Positions 44,764 to 53,368 of a stretch of DNA of 64,000 nucleotides are shown here, piece by piece. The stretch's first letter is position 1. Each line of letters begins with the position of its first letter. Below the pieces are notes generated by a model. It did no database searches. It was not told the origin of the DNA and saw nothing but the letters and a program-made list of their open reading frames with translations. The stretch comes from Stenotrophomonas sp. 704A1 (lineage in GTDB: Bacteria > Pseudomonadota > Gammaproteobacteria > Xanthomonadales > Xanthomonadaceae), in contig NZ_CP130831.1 of NCBI RefSeq assembly GCF_030549525.1, positions 2,877,501 through 2,941,500 on the forward strand, in the 5' to 3' direction. A program made the position numbers and the translations under genes.

Positions 44764-45747
44764 ATGATGATCGTTCCCGCCTACTGGGCTGAAGCGCGCC
44801 TGCAGGCCCGCTTCCGTGGCCGACCGGTGGTGGTGCGTCGCTTCGGCTGGTCCGACGAAAGCCCTGCCGAGGCGCAGGCGCACGCCGAGCGGCGCGCCAA
44901 CGAAGCCCTCAACGCCATCCTTGCCGGGCAGGTGCTGCCGCGCCGCGAAGCGCGCAGCAACTACGGCGTGGAGGGCGTGCCGATCCGCGAGCAGATCGTG
45001 CAGCGCGACGGCGACGTCGTCATCACCCGCAACAGTTATGGCGCGCTGTGCCTCAACAGCCCGGACGTGCTGTTCGCCGATATCGACCATGTGCCGGTGC
45101 GCAGCGGTTGCGCGCTGCCCCTTCTGGGTGCGCTGGCCCTGCTGGCTGCCGGCGCGCTGATCGGTGGCGCGCTGGGAAATTTCAATGTGGGCCTGGCGGT
45201 CGGCGGTCTCTCGATGGTGGTGGTCAACGAAGTGCTGGTCCGGGGGCGCAAGCGACGGCTGGCTGCGGCCGGTGGCGCCGAAGGCATCGCCCTGCAACGG
45301 GTCGCGGCCTTCAGCGAACAGCATCCGGACTGGCATCTTCGCGCCTACCGCACGCCGGCCGGACTGCGCGTGCTGGCCATGCATGCCACGTTCTCGCCCG
45401 AGGACGAGCCGTTGCAGGCATTGTTCACGGCACTGGGCACCGACGACCTGTACGCGCGCATGTGCCGGCTGCAGCACTGCTTCCGTGCGCGACTGACACC
45501 GAAGCCGTGGCGCGTCGGGCTGAAGTACCGCATCCGCCCACCGGTGGCCGCATGGTCAGCCGAACAGGCCACCAATCCGGATCGACTCGCCTGGATTGCC
45601 GAGTACGAAAAGAGGAGTGGTGGCTTTGCCGCGTGCGCCTATCTGCGCAGTTTTGGTGATACCGGATGCATCCACGCCAAGGCCGAGCACGTGCGCGAGC
45701 TGCACGACCGGCTGTCGCACGCGCTGGATCGGCTACCGCTGGCGTGA
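44764..45747 (+). CDS. Membrane protein of unknown function
   Basis: 327 residues from ATG 44764, with AGGAG upstream. The N-terminal part is soluble (RFGWSDESPAEAQAHAERRA, an Ala/Arg-rich helix). A hydrophobic Gly/Ala-rich hairpin at about 120-155 (LPLLGALALLAAGALIGGAL and NVGLAVGGLSMVVVNEVLV) gives two helices. The C-terminal half contains AFSEQHPDWHLRAYRTPAGL and a Cys/Arg-rich region with RCRLQHCF-like pattern (RMCRLQHCFRARL). I know related sequences as conserved hypothetical proteins of gamma-proteobacteria, with no function. Base composition is normal. Confidence 0.72.
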   Translation: MMIVPAYWAEARLQARFRGRPVVVRRFGWSDESPAEAQAHAERRANEALNAILAGQVLPRREARSNYGVEGVPIREQIVQRDGDVVITRNSYGALCLNSPDVLFADIDHVPVRSGCALPLLGALALLAAGALIGGALGNFNVGLAVGGLSMVVVNEVLVRGRKRRLAAAGGAEGIALQRVAAFSEQHPDWHLRAYRTPAGLRVLAMHATFSPEDEPLQALFTALGTDDLYARMCRLQHCFRARLTPKPWRVGLKYRIRPPVAAWSAEQATNPDRLAWIAEYEKRSGGFAACAYLRSFGDTGCIHAKAEHVRELHDRLSHALDRLPLA

Positions 45748-45760
45748 GGGCAGCAGACGC

Positions 45761-46081
45761 TCAGTCCGCGCTCTGTACGAACGGCTGTCCTGCCAGGGTA
45801 GTGCCCAGCCGCACCGCGACCTGCTGACCGCCCTTCTCAAAGGTCGCAGCGCAGTGCGTTCCGCCCTTCTGGCATCCGATTTCCGGAAAGCCGGCCAGCG
45901 ATTCCAGTGCGCCCTGCACGGGCTTCACCTGCCAACCGGCCGCATCCAGCAGGCGCTTGGCCTTGGCGTAGGGCATGCCGGCGACGATGCCCAATTGCGT
46001 CAGCTCAGCAGGAAACGACTGAGCAAAGGCTGTTGAAATCAGGGCCGACGACAACGTTGCAGCAAGGAGAATGGCTTTCAT
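45761..46081 (-). CDS. Small exported protein with paired cysteines
   Basis: 106 residues. Signal peptide about 1-20 (ILLAATLSSALISTAFAQ). Mature domain has GIVAGMPYAKAKRLLDAAGW, a PASTA- or BLIP-like helix pattern, then EIGCQKGGTHCAATF with two Cys likely in a disulfide, and GGQQVAVRLG as the final strand. Periplasmic, no named family known to me. Convergent with the gene at 44764, 13 bp apart. A 118-bp gap leads to another exported protein on the same strand. Confidence 0.72.
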   Translation of the reverse strand: MKAILLAATLSSALISTAFAQSFPAELTQLGIVAGMPYAKAKRLLDAAGWQVKPVQGALESLAGFPEIGCQKGGTHCAATFEKGGQQVAVRLGTTLAGQPFVQSAD

Positions 46082-46199
46082 TGCACCGACCCGGAACGGG
46101 TGATCAGGTTCAGCCTAGACCATTTTCGCGGCATGCAAATGTGCCAGTGGCACGTCGCTACCGAGTCTCCGCCGTTCATTGCAGAGCCTCCCTGGAGGA

Positions 46200-46967
46200 T
46201 CAATGTGCCGCTTCCCTGCGCAGGGTTCCACAACGCAGGGCCTCCAAGGCGAGGCTGCCCCGTAATCTGTCCTGCAACCAGGCGATGGTGAAGCGTTCGC
46301 GGCTGGGTTCTCCCGCGGGCAGCAACCCCCTCACTGCATCGCTCAACGCCGGACGCCACTCCTCCTGAGCACCTGCCAGAACCTGCTGATCGAAGTCCGC
46401 CGATGACAGGCGCTTCCATGGCAGCATCATCGCGTACTGCGAGGTGGACACCAGCACGGTATCCGGGCGGCCCGGCCGGGTCACGACCACGGTCATGACG
46501 GGATGGTCATCCGTCCAGAGGCCGTGGAAATGCTCTGCAACGCGTTCCTGCAGGCCCTGCCCGGCCAGCGCCTGCCGTGCCCAGGCCTGCTGCCGGGCGA
46601 ACGAGCATCTGGCCGGCGGCATGCTGCGCAGCTCCGGGTCCAGCTTCAGCAGCTCAGGCCGGTCGAGCCGGGAAGTGATCAGATCCACCGTGGCCTTGCT
46701 GGTCAACGGTGCTGCCTGCAGCGCGGCCTCCAACGCCGACAGCGCGCCCGATGGCAGCAGCTCCGGCACGCGCGGCGGCACCTCAGGCGCGTCAACCACC
46801 TGGACACGGGTGGTCAAGCCATAGGCATCGCGCTGGATGACCCAGCGCTCGGATACCGAACCCCAGCCAGACCAGTCGTAGGCAACGTGCACGCTCATTC
46901 GTGGCTGGACCGCCATTGCCACAGGAGGAACCATCAGCGGGACCAGTGCCAACATCCATGCCTTCAT
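46200..46967 (-). CDS. Exported protein of unknown function
   Basis: 255 residues. Signal peptide about 1-19 (LALVPLMVPPVAMA). The mature part has MSVHVAYDWSGWGSVSERWV, two Cys (ARCSFARQQ and LRCGTLRREA) and a VMTVVVTRPGRPDTVLVSTS strand region. No family recognised. Leftward, on the same strand as the smaller exported gene that follows. Confidence 0.65.
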   Translation of the reverse strand: MKAWMLALVPLMVPPVAMAVQPRMSVHVAYDWSGWGSVSERWVIQRDAYGLTTRVQVVDAPEVPPRVPELLPSGALSALEAALQAAPLTSKATVDLITSRLDRPELLKLDPELRSMPPARCSFARQQAWARQALAGQGLQERVAEHFHGLWTDDHPVMTVVVTRPGRPDTVLVSTSQYAMMLPWKRLSSADFDQQVLAGAQEEWRPALSDAVRGLLPAGEPSRERFTIAWLQDRLRGSLALEALRCGTLRREAAH

Positions 46968-46992
46968 GGGACCTCCCTGACGTTGTCGTGCA

Positions 46993-47017
46993 GCAGCCGA
47001 ACCTGGCTCGACTCTAC
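46993..47017. repeat. Solitary, degenerate SMAG element
   Basis: AGCAGCCGAACCTGGCTCGACTCTAC resembles the inverted element ending CGACTCTAC at 36049, with mismatches in the left arm. It lies between the exported-protein gene and the S9-peptidase hairpin. Confidence 0.55.
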
Positions 47018-47024
47018 AGGATGC

Positions 47025-47052
47025 AGGAAGGCCGCCCGGAGGCGGCCTTCCT
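47025..47052 (-). terminator. Strong hairpin after the S9 peptidase
   Basis: AGGAAGGCCGCC/GGCGGCCTTCCT, a perfect 12-bp stem with a four-base loop, begins six bases beyond the peptidase stop codon. There is no T-run in either direction, so it could be a terminator or an RNA-end stabiliser. Confidence 0.5.
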
Positions 47053-47058
47053 GTTCCC

Positions 47059-49521
47059 TCACTTCGCGTTCTTCACGTAGGTGTCGAACCAGTTCAGCAT
47101 TTCCGCCACCAGCTGCTGGTTGGACTCCAGCGCGGTGTACCAGTGCGGCTCGTTGGGCAGCATCACCAGGCGGGTGGTACCGCCGTTGCCACGGATCGCC
47201 TGGTACAGCTTGCGCGACTGGAACGGCTCGGTGCCCGGGTTGGCGTCATCCTCGCCGTGGACCAGCAGCAGCGGCAGCTTGATCCTGTCGGCGTAGAAGA
47301 ACGGCGAGGCCTTCAGGTACACGTCCTGCGCCTGCCAGACCGAGCGGCGTTCGTTCTGGAAGCCGAACGGGGTGAAGGTCTTGTTGTACGAACCACTGGT
47401 CGCCACGCCAGCCTTGAACAGCTTGGTGTGCGCGATCAGGTTGGCGGTCATCAGGCCGCCGTGGCTGTGGCCGGTCACGCCGATGCGGTTGCGGTCGACC
47501 ACGCCCATGTCCACCGCCTTGTCCACCGCGGCCTTGGCGTCGGCTTCCAGCTGTTCCAGGTAGGTGTCGTAGGCAGTCTTCGGGTCGCCCACAATCGGGA
47601 ACGAGGCGTTGTCGATGATCGCGTAGCCGGCCAGCAGCATCAGGCGGTACGGCTGCAGACGGGTGAATGTCTGCTGCGAACCGGACACCTGGCCGGCCTG
47701 CGCGGCGTTGGCGAAGTCGGCCGGATAGGCGTACAGGATCGCCGGCACGCGCTGGCCTTCCTTGTAGCCCGGCGGCGTGTACAGAGTGAACGACAGGTCC
47801 ACGCCGTCGGCACGCTTGTAGGTCACCAGCTGCTTCTTGATCTGGCGCACTTCCGGAGTCGGGTCGACCAGCCTGGTCAACGCGGTCGCGGTGGAAGCGA
47901 ACTGCGCCTCGCCGGTCCTGGCGTCGTCCACCGCCTCGCCCTGCTGGCGGATGAAGGCGTTCGGCGGGTCGATCACCGACTGGTGCCAGGTCAGATAGCG
48001 GCCCGGCGTAGTGCTGAAGCCGAGGAACTGCTCGTAGGCATCGGCGCTGCTGCGGAACAGGCGCTCGCTCTTCAGCGTGCCCAGGTCCAGGCGGTCCAGG
48101 AACGGACGGTCGCCCTGCGGCGAGGCGCCACGGCCGCTGAGGAATACATGGTTGCCGTCCTGGCGCACGACCTGTGCGCCATTCGGCAGGCGGGTGTAGA
48201 CCAGGTTGCCGGGGTTGCCGTACAGCTCGTCGCTGGACATGTCCCACAGCAGGCGGCCCTCCTTCTTCGGCTGGTCCACATCGACGATGCGGGTCTGCAC
48301 CCAGTGGCGGTTCTCGTCGTTCTCGTACTGGAAGGCCACCGCCGGGTCCGCCGTCCATGCGAAGCCTTCAAAGCGCTGCGCGGTGCGGGCGATTTCCACC
48401 GGCTTGCCATTGAACGGTGCCTTCAGCATCAGCACGCGATCGCGATGCGGCACGCTGACCTTCCAGTCGCCCTTGTCCAGCGCTTCGGCATAGACCAGCG
48501 TAGCCGGATCGGTGGCACGCCAGTCGAAGCCGCGTGGGCCTTCCGGTACGCCGTGCACCGGCACGCGGTCGGCCAGCGGCAGGCTGGCGATGGGCGTGCT
48601 GCGGCCGCTGCTCACATCCAGCACGGCCACGTCATTGGCAAAGCGCTGGTAGGTCACCGCGTGCGAGTATGGCGCCTTGATCGACTCGGTCAGCACATGC
48701 ACGCCGTCGGGCGCGGCGCTGACTTCGTTGAACAGCGCCGGCTGCCCGACCGGGCGCACGCTGCCGGCAGCGGTGTCGACCACGGCCAGCTGCGCGGCAC
48801 CGTAGTAGGCGAACAGCGCCTCGTCATGCGCGCTGGTGAGCGTGTCGCGGGCCTCGTAGGTGCTGCTTTCGCCGCTGCTGCCCAGCGATTCCTGCGCATC
48901 CGGGCCGGTCGGCACGCCGCCATTGGACGGCGCCGGCCCCTGGTTGGCCGGCACCAGCTTCACCAGCAGGTTCCGGCTGCCACCAAGCCACTGCACGGTG
49001 TAGCCGAAGATTGGGTTCAGCTGCACATCCGGCACCTGCTTCACCTGGCCGGTGGCCGCATCGCCGACCCACAGCTGCACGCTGGTATCGACCGCGTTCT
49101 GGAAGGCGAAATGGCTGCCGTCGGCCGACCACAGCGCGCCGCCGGCGCAGCCCTGCGGCAGGTTCACCTTGGTTTCCTTGCCACTGCCGATGTCGACCAG
49201 GGTGAAGTCGGCCACGCAGGCCGGAATGCCGTAGCCGCCAGGCGTGTCATGGCGGCTGCGGTTCTTCGGCTCCAGGCGCACGCCGGCCAGCTTCAGGTAC
49301 GGCTGGGCGACGCGGCTGATCGACGGGTAGGTCTGTGCAGTGGTCAGCAGCAGGCGCTGGCCCCCCGGTGCCACGTTCGGTGCCGGCGGCGGTGGTGCCT
49401 TCAGCACCTTGAGCAGGTGCTCCGGCGGCTTCGCGTAATCGGCAAGCGCCGGGCCAGCGGCCAGCAGGCCGACGGTGGCAACGGCAACCGCCGCCGCCAG
49501 AGAGGTATGACGGATGAGCAT
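47059..49521 (-). CDS. Exported S9-family peptidase (glutamyl-endopeptidase-like)
   Basis: 820 residues from ATG 49521 with a GGGGATCAGG-type site upstream. Signal peptide about 1-27 (LAAAVAVATVGLLAAGPALA). An N-terminal beta-propeller-like region (about 90-560) is followed by the alpha/beta hydrolase domain with the catalytic Ser in GVTGHSHGGLMTANL (about 680-694), Asp in VHGEDDANPGTEP (about 765) and His in NEPHWYTAL (about 800). The GHSHGG and the EPH triad fit prolyl-oligopeptidase-type serine peptidases of the group with plant chloroplast glutamyl peptidase. Probably secreted to the periplasm. Large antisense frames over it are not genes. Confidence 0.9.
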   Translation of the reverse strand: MLIRHTSLAAAVAVATVGLLAAGPALADYAKPPEHLLKVLKAPPPPAPNVAPGGQRLLLTTAQTYPSISRVAQPYLKLAGVRLEPKNRSRHDTPGGYGIPACVADFTLVDIGSGKETKVNLPQGCAGGALWSADGSHFAFQNAVDTSVQLWVGDAATGQVKQVPDVQLNPIFGYTVQWLGGSRNLLVKLVPANQGPAPSNGGVPTGPDAQESLGSSGESSTYEARDTLTSAHDEALFAYYGAAQLAVVDTAAGSVRPVGQPALFNEVSAAPDGVHVLTESIKAPYSHAVTYQRFANDVAVLDVSSGRSTPIASLPLADRVPVHGVPEGPRGFDWRATDPATLVYAEALDKGDWKVSVPHRDRVLMLKAPFNGKPVEIARTAQRFEGFAWTADPAVAFQYENDENRHWVQTRIVDVDQPKKEGRLLWDMSSDELYGNPGNLVYTRLPNGAQVVRQDGNHVFLSGRGASPQGDRPFLDRLDLGTLKSERLFRSSADAYEQFLGFSTTPGRYLTWHQSVIDPPNAFIRQQGEAVDDARTGEAQFASTATALTRLVDPTPEVRQIKKQLVTYKRADGVDLSFTLYTPPGYKEGQRVPAILYAYPADFANAAQAGQVSGSQQTFTRLQPYRLMLLAGYAIIDNASFPIVGDPKTAYDTYLEQLEADAKAAVDKAVDMGVVDRNRIGVTGHSHGGLMTANLIAHTKLFKAGVATSGSYNKTFTPFGFQNERRSVWQAQDVYLKASPFFYADRIKLPLLLVHGEDDANPGTEPFQSRKLYQAIRGNGGTTRLVMLPNEPHWYTALESNQQLVAEMLNWFDTYVKNAK

Positions 49522-49677
49522 CCTGATCCCCTGAGTGTGAGTTGAGTGCCCGCACGTGGGCATCACCCGAATCTAGCACCGCCGGCGCCCCGGGGAATGG
49601 GCCGGAAGTGCCAGTCGCCCGACCGTGCAAAGCGATGCCCGGCCGGGCCGGCGCCAGGCACCCCGGCGCCCGCCGCG

Positions 49678-50007
49678 CTATTGCCGGGCGTGCAGCTCCC
49701 AGGTGGACAGGTAATCCGGATCGATCACCGTCACTCCGCTGGACAACAGGCGGTACTCGCCGGGCTGGGCAGGCAGGTACTGGTCCAGCATTGGCGGCAG
49801 GTAATGCTCGTGGCCATCGTCGTCGTCGGCCAGCACCAGTCCTTCCTCGGCGCTCACCCGCAGCACCGTCCCTGCGAACTGCTCCAGGGCCTGCACCTGG
49901 CCATCCCCACCGAAACGGGTGAGGCCCACCAGCACTACTTTGCCGATCATCTGCTCGGCCTTGGCGTCATCCAGGGGCGGCAGTGTTCCATCGAAGTCGT
50001 TGTTCAT
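49678..50007 (-). CDS. Small acidic soluble protein
   Basis: 109 residues from ATG 50007, with GAGGTG upstream. Acidic throughout, with AKAEQMIGKVVLVGLTRFGG (a small beta-barrel start), ALEQFAGTVLRVSAEEGLVL, then DDDDGHEHYLPP and the C-terminal VTVIDPDYLSTWELH. No signal, no helix. It looks like a compact beta domain, perhaps SH3/Sm-like, of unknown role. Similar short proteins occur in Pseudomonas and Xanthomonas, as far as I recall, as conserved hypothetical genes. Confidence 0.65.
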   Translation of the reverse strand: MNNDFDGTLPPLDDAKAEQMIGKVVLVGLTRFGGDGQVQALEQFAGTVLRVSAEEGLVLADDDDGHEHYLPPMLDQYLPAQPGEYRLLSSGVTVIDPDYLSTWELHARQ

Positions 50008-50641
50008 CGTGCACCTCGGAAGCCTGCATGGATATCGTGGAGGAGGCTCTTCCGGCCCGGCGCTGCGGCACCGCACCGTCGGCGAAGCCCTTCAAAGGTG
50101 TACCTGTATCGGCATTGCGAACCGAGCGGAAAACGATGCAGCCATCCGTGTTCGGTCGACCAGAGCAGTTTCCCTGACACTGCATGAACCGCAGCCTGTC
50201 CTTCCCTGCATGACGTGCGGTTTGCGGGCGTCGGCGGGTAGCAGCCGGATGCAGGTGTGGAAAGGGTATCGGGGGATGTCGTTCTGCATCATGGTGCATC
50301 CCTGCCATGAAGCAGCCATCGTGGACGGCGGTCAGCGCTGCGCACACTCAATGGAAACAGGAAGGGCCTGACGCGGGATACCGTGGAGACGTCGCATGGA
50401 TACCTCCTGCTGAGGGCCGCACCCTGCACTGAAGCTGCGCACGTCACGATGCTGCCACCGGCCACGAAATGGCCAGGTGAAGGAGAGCATCGTCTGTGAT
50501 GGGCCCTTCCAACGGCACCAGGCCCCGGTTTCAAGCCTGGTGGGTGCGATGCACCGGGGTGTGGAGCACGTGCCGCAAACGCGGCGGACCGCCGCGCGTG
50601 GCCCCAGCGCTCCCAGTGCACCGGCCACGCTAGAATGCGCC
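50008..50641. other. 634-bp stretch with no confirmed gene
   Basis: Contains one micro-frame with a perfect ribosome site (50332-50397, listed separately) and a GC-rich hairpin CACCAGGC/GCCTGGTG around 50517-50543. Other frames are short and arginine-rich without ribosome sites. No RNA gene is recognised. Confidence 0.45.
50332..50397 (-). CDS. Candidate 21-residue micro-peptide with perfect Shine-Dalgarno
   Basis: ATG at 50397, TGA at 50332-50334, 21 codons (starts MRRLHGIPRQ). The ATG is preceded by AGGAGGTATCC, the strongest ribosome site of this kind I saw in the window, which is why I list it. The peptide is basic, with one Cys and no hydrophobic segment; it may be a leader peptide or chance. 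Nothing downstream on the minus strand for 320 bp is convincing as a regulated gene. Confidence 0.3.
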   Translation of the reverse strand: MRRLHGIPRQALPVSIECAQR

Positions 50642-51418
50642 ATGCGTACCGTCCATGCCCTCCGCTACATCACCCCGCTGCGCGAAGGGGGCTCCCTGCC
50701 CGCCGTGGTCGAGACCGACGACGACGGCATGGCCGTACTCAAGTTCCGGGGTGCGGGACAGGGCCCGAAAGCGCTGATCGCCGAACTGGTTGCCGGCGAA
50801 ATGGCCCGCGCCGTTGGCCTGCCGATTCCGGAAATCCTGTTCGTCGAGTTGGACAGCGAGTTCGCCCGCACCGAACCGGACCCCGAGATCCAGGACCTGA
50901 TCCGCGCCAGCGAAGGCCTGAACCTGGGACTGGACTACCTGCCCGGCGCGATCAACTACGATCCGGCGGCGATGCCGGTCGACGCCGAGCTGGCCTCGCG
51001 CATCGTCTGGTTCGATGCATTCACCAGCAACGTGGACCGCACCACACGCAATCCGAACCTGATGGTGTGGCACCGCAAGCTGTACCTGATCGACCACGGC
51101 GCAGCGATGTACTTCCACCACGACTGGGCCAACGCCGGCGATGCCTGCGAAAAACCCTTCGTGCTGATCCGCGACCACGTGCTGCTGTCGTTCGCCAGCC
51201 GCATCGCCGAGGTGGATGCCGAGCTCGCCGCGCGCCTGCCTGATGGCGAGATCGAGCGCATCGTCGGCCTGGTGCCGGACAGCTGGCTGATCGATGAACC
51301 CGCCTTCGACAGTCCCGACGCCTACCGCCAGGGTTACATCGACTACCTCAAGCACCGCCTGAAGGTTCGTTCGGTATTCGTGCAGGAGGCCCTCCGTGCC
51401 CACGCTGCACACGTATGA
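50642..51418 (+). CDS. HipA-like Ser/Thr kinase-fold protein
   Basis: 258 residues from ATG 50642. Kinase-like segments: AVLKFRGAGQGPKALIAELV (phosphate loop and Lys), EMARAVGLPIPEILFVELD, then the catalytic-loop-like ASRIVWFDAFTSNVDRTTRN and the metal-binding LYLIDHGAAMYFH. This matches the short HipA-like family that always lies beside a DUF3037 gene. There is no HipB-type antitoxin or helix-turn-helix partner nearby. The C-terminal end overlaps the DUF3037 start by 23 bp (51396-51418). Role unknown; possibly a phosphorylation toxin or a regulator. Confidence 0.85.
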   Translation: MRTVHALRYITPLREGGSLPAVVETDDDGMAVLKFRGAGQGPKALIAELVAGEMARAVGLPIPEILFVELDSEFARTEPDPEIQDLIRASEGLNLGLDYLPGAINYDPAAMPVDAELASRIVWFDAFTSNVDRTTRNPNLMVWHRKLYLIDHGAAMYFHHDWANAGDACEKPFVLIRDHVLLSFASRIAEVDAELAARLPDGEIERIVGLVPDSWLIDEPAFDSPDAYRQGYIDYLKHRLKVRSVFVQEALRAHAAHV

Positions 51419-51788
51419 CTACGCCATCATCCGCGTGGTACCGCGGGTGGAGCGCGAAGAATTCATCAACGTCGGGGTGATCGTGTCCTGTCCGGGTGCG
51501 CGCCATCTGGAAGCGGCGATCGAGATCGATGCGGCGCGCCTGCAGGCGTTCGCGCCCTCGCTCGACCTGGAAGCACTGCAGCCCTGGCTGGATGCGATCG
51601 TGGCGATCTGCCGCGGGGATGCCGATGCCGGCCCGATCGCACAGCTGCCGGCACGGGCGCGCTTCCACTTCCTCACCGCCAAGCGCAGTTCGATCGTGCA
51701 GATGTCCAGCACACATGTGGGGCGCACGGCCGACCCGGCCGGCGTGGTGGAACACCTGATGACCAGGATGGTGCGGGTGCCGCGCTGA
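51396..51788 (+). CDS. DUF3037 protein, partner of the HipA-like gene
   Basis: 130 residues from a GTG start at 51396 with AGGAGG eight bases upstream, inside the hipA-like gene's end. Family segments: YDYAIIRVVPRVEREEFINV, GVIVSCPGARHLEAAIEID, LQAFAPSLDLEALQPWLDAI and RFHFLTAKRSSIVQMSST. DUF3037 proteins are short, soluble, of unknown function, and are found next to HipA-like genes. The translational overlap with the partner argues for a stoichiometric complex. Confidence 0.88.
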   Translation: MPTLHTYDYAIIRVVPRVEREEFINVGVIVSCPGARHLEAAIEIDAARLQAFAPSLDLEALQPWLDAIVAICRGDADAGPIAQLPARARFHFLTAKRSSIVQMSSTHVGRTADPAGVVEHLMTRMVRVPR

Positions 51789-51804
51789 GGCGGCACCTGC
51801 CGCA

Positions 51805-53235
51805 CTACAACGGCAACCGCCGCGCGATATAGTTGACCACATTACCGACCGCATCCGGATCAACGTTCGCCAGGCCGATGACAACGTAGCCCTGCCCAGG
51901 CAGTACCACGATGGCGCTGTTCGAGCCCGGCGCGCCACCCTCATGTCCGTACTGGCGCTGGCTGCCCTGCCCCTGTACGACGAAGCCGTAGCCGTACCAG
52001 CCCTTGTGGTTCTGCGCGGTGGTGGCCTGTTGCAGCAGCGCCGGTGACAGCAGCGTGCCGTTGCGCAGGGCCTCGCAGAATCTCAGCATGTCAGCGGCGG
52101 TGCTGTAGCCGCCACCGGCCGACATGCCGCGCCAGGGCAGCGTCTTCGTCTCGCGCCCCCAATGCCCGTCCTTCCTGGTGTAGGCGACAGCACGCTGCGC
52201 AACGTCCACCGATTCCGGCTCGAAGCCCGTGGCCATCATTCCTGCCGGGCGCAGGATGTGTTCGTCCACATGATCGTAGTACGACTGCCCTGATACGGCC
52301 TCGATGATGCGCCCGAGGACGATGAAGCCGTAGTTCGAATAGCTGTCCTGGCTGCCGGGCGTGAACTGCGGCGCGTCCTTGGCGAAGCGCTGCACGTAGT
52401 CATCCAGCGTCTTCAACGAAGCCGAGTACTGGTCGAAATCATCGCTGAAGAAGTCACCCAGCCCGCTGGTGTGGGTCAACAGCTGGCGCACGGTCACGGT
52501 ATCGGCGACGACCTTGTTCGGATAGTCCGGCAGGTGCTTGCCGATCGTATCGTCCAGGCCTACGTTGCCGGCCTGCACAAGCTTCAGGATGGCCACCGAG
52601 GTGAACATCTTGTTGGACGAGGCCAGGCGGAACTGCGTCTCTGCCCCGACGGGCGTGTCGGCGGTCCGGTCGGCCAGGCCACCCTTCCAATCCAGCAGCA
52701 CGCGCCCGTTGTGCGCCACCAGCACGGCACCCGACAGCGCATCCTCAGCTGCCAGGGCGTCCAGCTTCGCGCGGGCGTCGGCCATCAGCTCCGGCAAGGC
52801 CATGCGTGCGGGCCGGTACTTTTCCGGCGTGGGCGTGCCCTCAAGCTGGAACAGCTTCAGGTGTTCCGGATGGGCCGGATCCATCTCCGCAGTCACCAGC
52901 ATCGCGCGCTCGGTGTGCTGCGCCAGCACGAGCAGCTTCGCCCGTAGCGGCGTGCTCTCATGCACTTCCAGCAGCTTCAGCGGGCCGGTCGACTCGCGGA
53001 ATTCCAGATAGTCCTGCGGAGTGCTGCCTTCCTGCTTGGCGTAACGCTCGGCGAAGGCATGCAATTCCTCCAGGCTGCCGGCATTGAAGGCCGCCAGCCA
53101 ATCATCGGCAGCGTGCCGCGCGACTGACGGCGCCGGGTCTGAGCGCGGTGCGCCGGCGGCTGCGGAATGCGGCACCGCCCAGCCGAAGGCACACGCCAAC
53201 GCAGTGAAGAGGATGAGGCGACCGGCACTTCCCAT
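51805..53235 (-). CDS. Exported serine hydrolase (beta-lactamase family)
   Basis: 476 residues from ATG 53235 with AAGGAG upstream. Signal peptide about 1-27. An N-terminal domain (about 40-140) has no obvious family. The beta-lactamase-like part has the catalytic SSNK tetrad (ASSNKMFTSVA), the YSN motif in SYSNYGFIVLGRII and a HEGGAPG third motif. Domain order (unknown N-terminal domain then serine hydrolase) is common in Xanthomonas esterase-type proteins. It is not closely similar to the paralogue at 34556, which has a C-terminal tail instead. Unlikely to be an antibiotic-hydrolysing enzyme. Confidence 0.85.
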   Translation of the reverse strand: MGSAGRLILFTALACAFGWAVPHSAAAGAPRSDPAPSVARHAADDWLAAFNAGSLEELHAFAERYAKQEGSTPQDYLEFRESTGPLKLLEVHESTPLRAKLLVLAQHTERAMLVTAEMDPAHPEHLKLFQLEGTPTPEKYRPARMALPELMADARAKLDALAAEDALSGAVLVAHNGRVLLDWKGGLADRTADTPVGAETQFRLASSNKMFTSVAILKLVQAGNVGLDDTIGKHLPDYPNKVVADTVTVRQLLTHTSGLGDFFSDDFDQYSASLKTLDDYVQRFAKDAPQFTPGSQDSYSNYGFIVLGRIIEAVSGQSYYDHVDEHILRPAGMMATGFEPESVDVAQRAVAYTRKDGHWGRETKTLPWRGMSAGGGYSTAADMLRFCEALRNGTLLSPALLQQATTAQNHKGWYGYGFVVQGQGSQRQYGHEGGAPGSNSAIVVLPGQGYVVIGLANVDPDAVGNVVNYIARRLPL

Positions 53236-53368
53236 GGCGACTCCTTCGCAGCCGTGACTGCACACACAGTGGACCCATTGCCAACATGCCGCACGCGCCG
53301 CCGTCGGCAGCGCGACGCGGCAACACGACGCTCCCCGATTGGTGAACCGCTACGTCACTGCCGTCGAC

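Noticed and set aside
47143..49545. 800-codon rightward open frame
   Set aside because: Mirror of the S9 peptidase gene, which has a signal peptide and a complete catalytic triad.
50642..51788. HipA-like gene as a classical HipBA toxin-antitoxin pair
   Set aside because: No HipB-like helix-turn-helix gene is adjacent; the partner is DUF3037, so the classical label does not fit.
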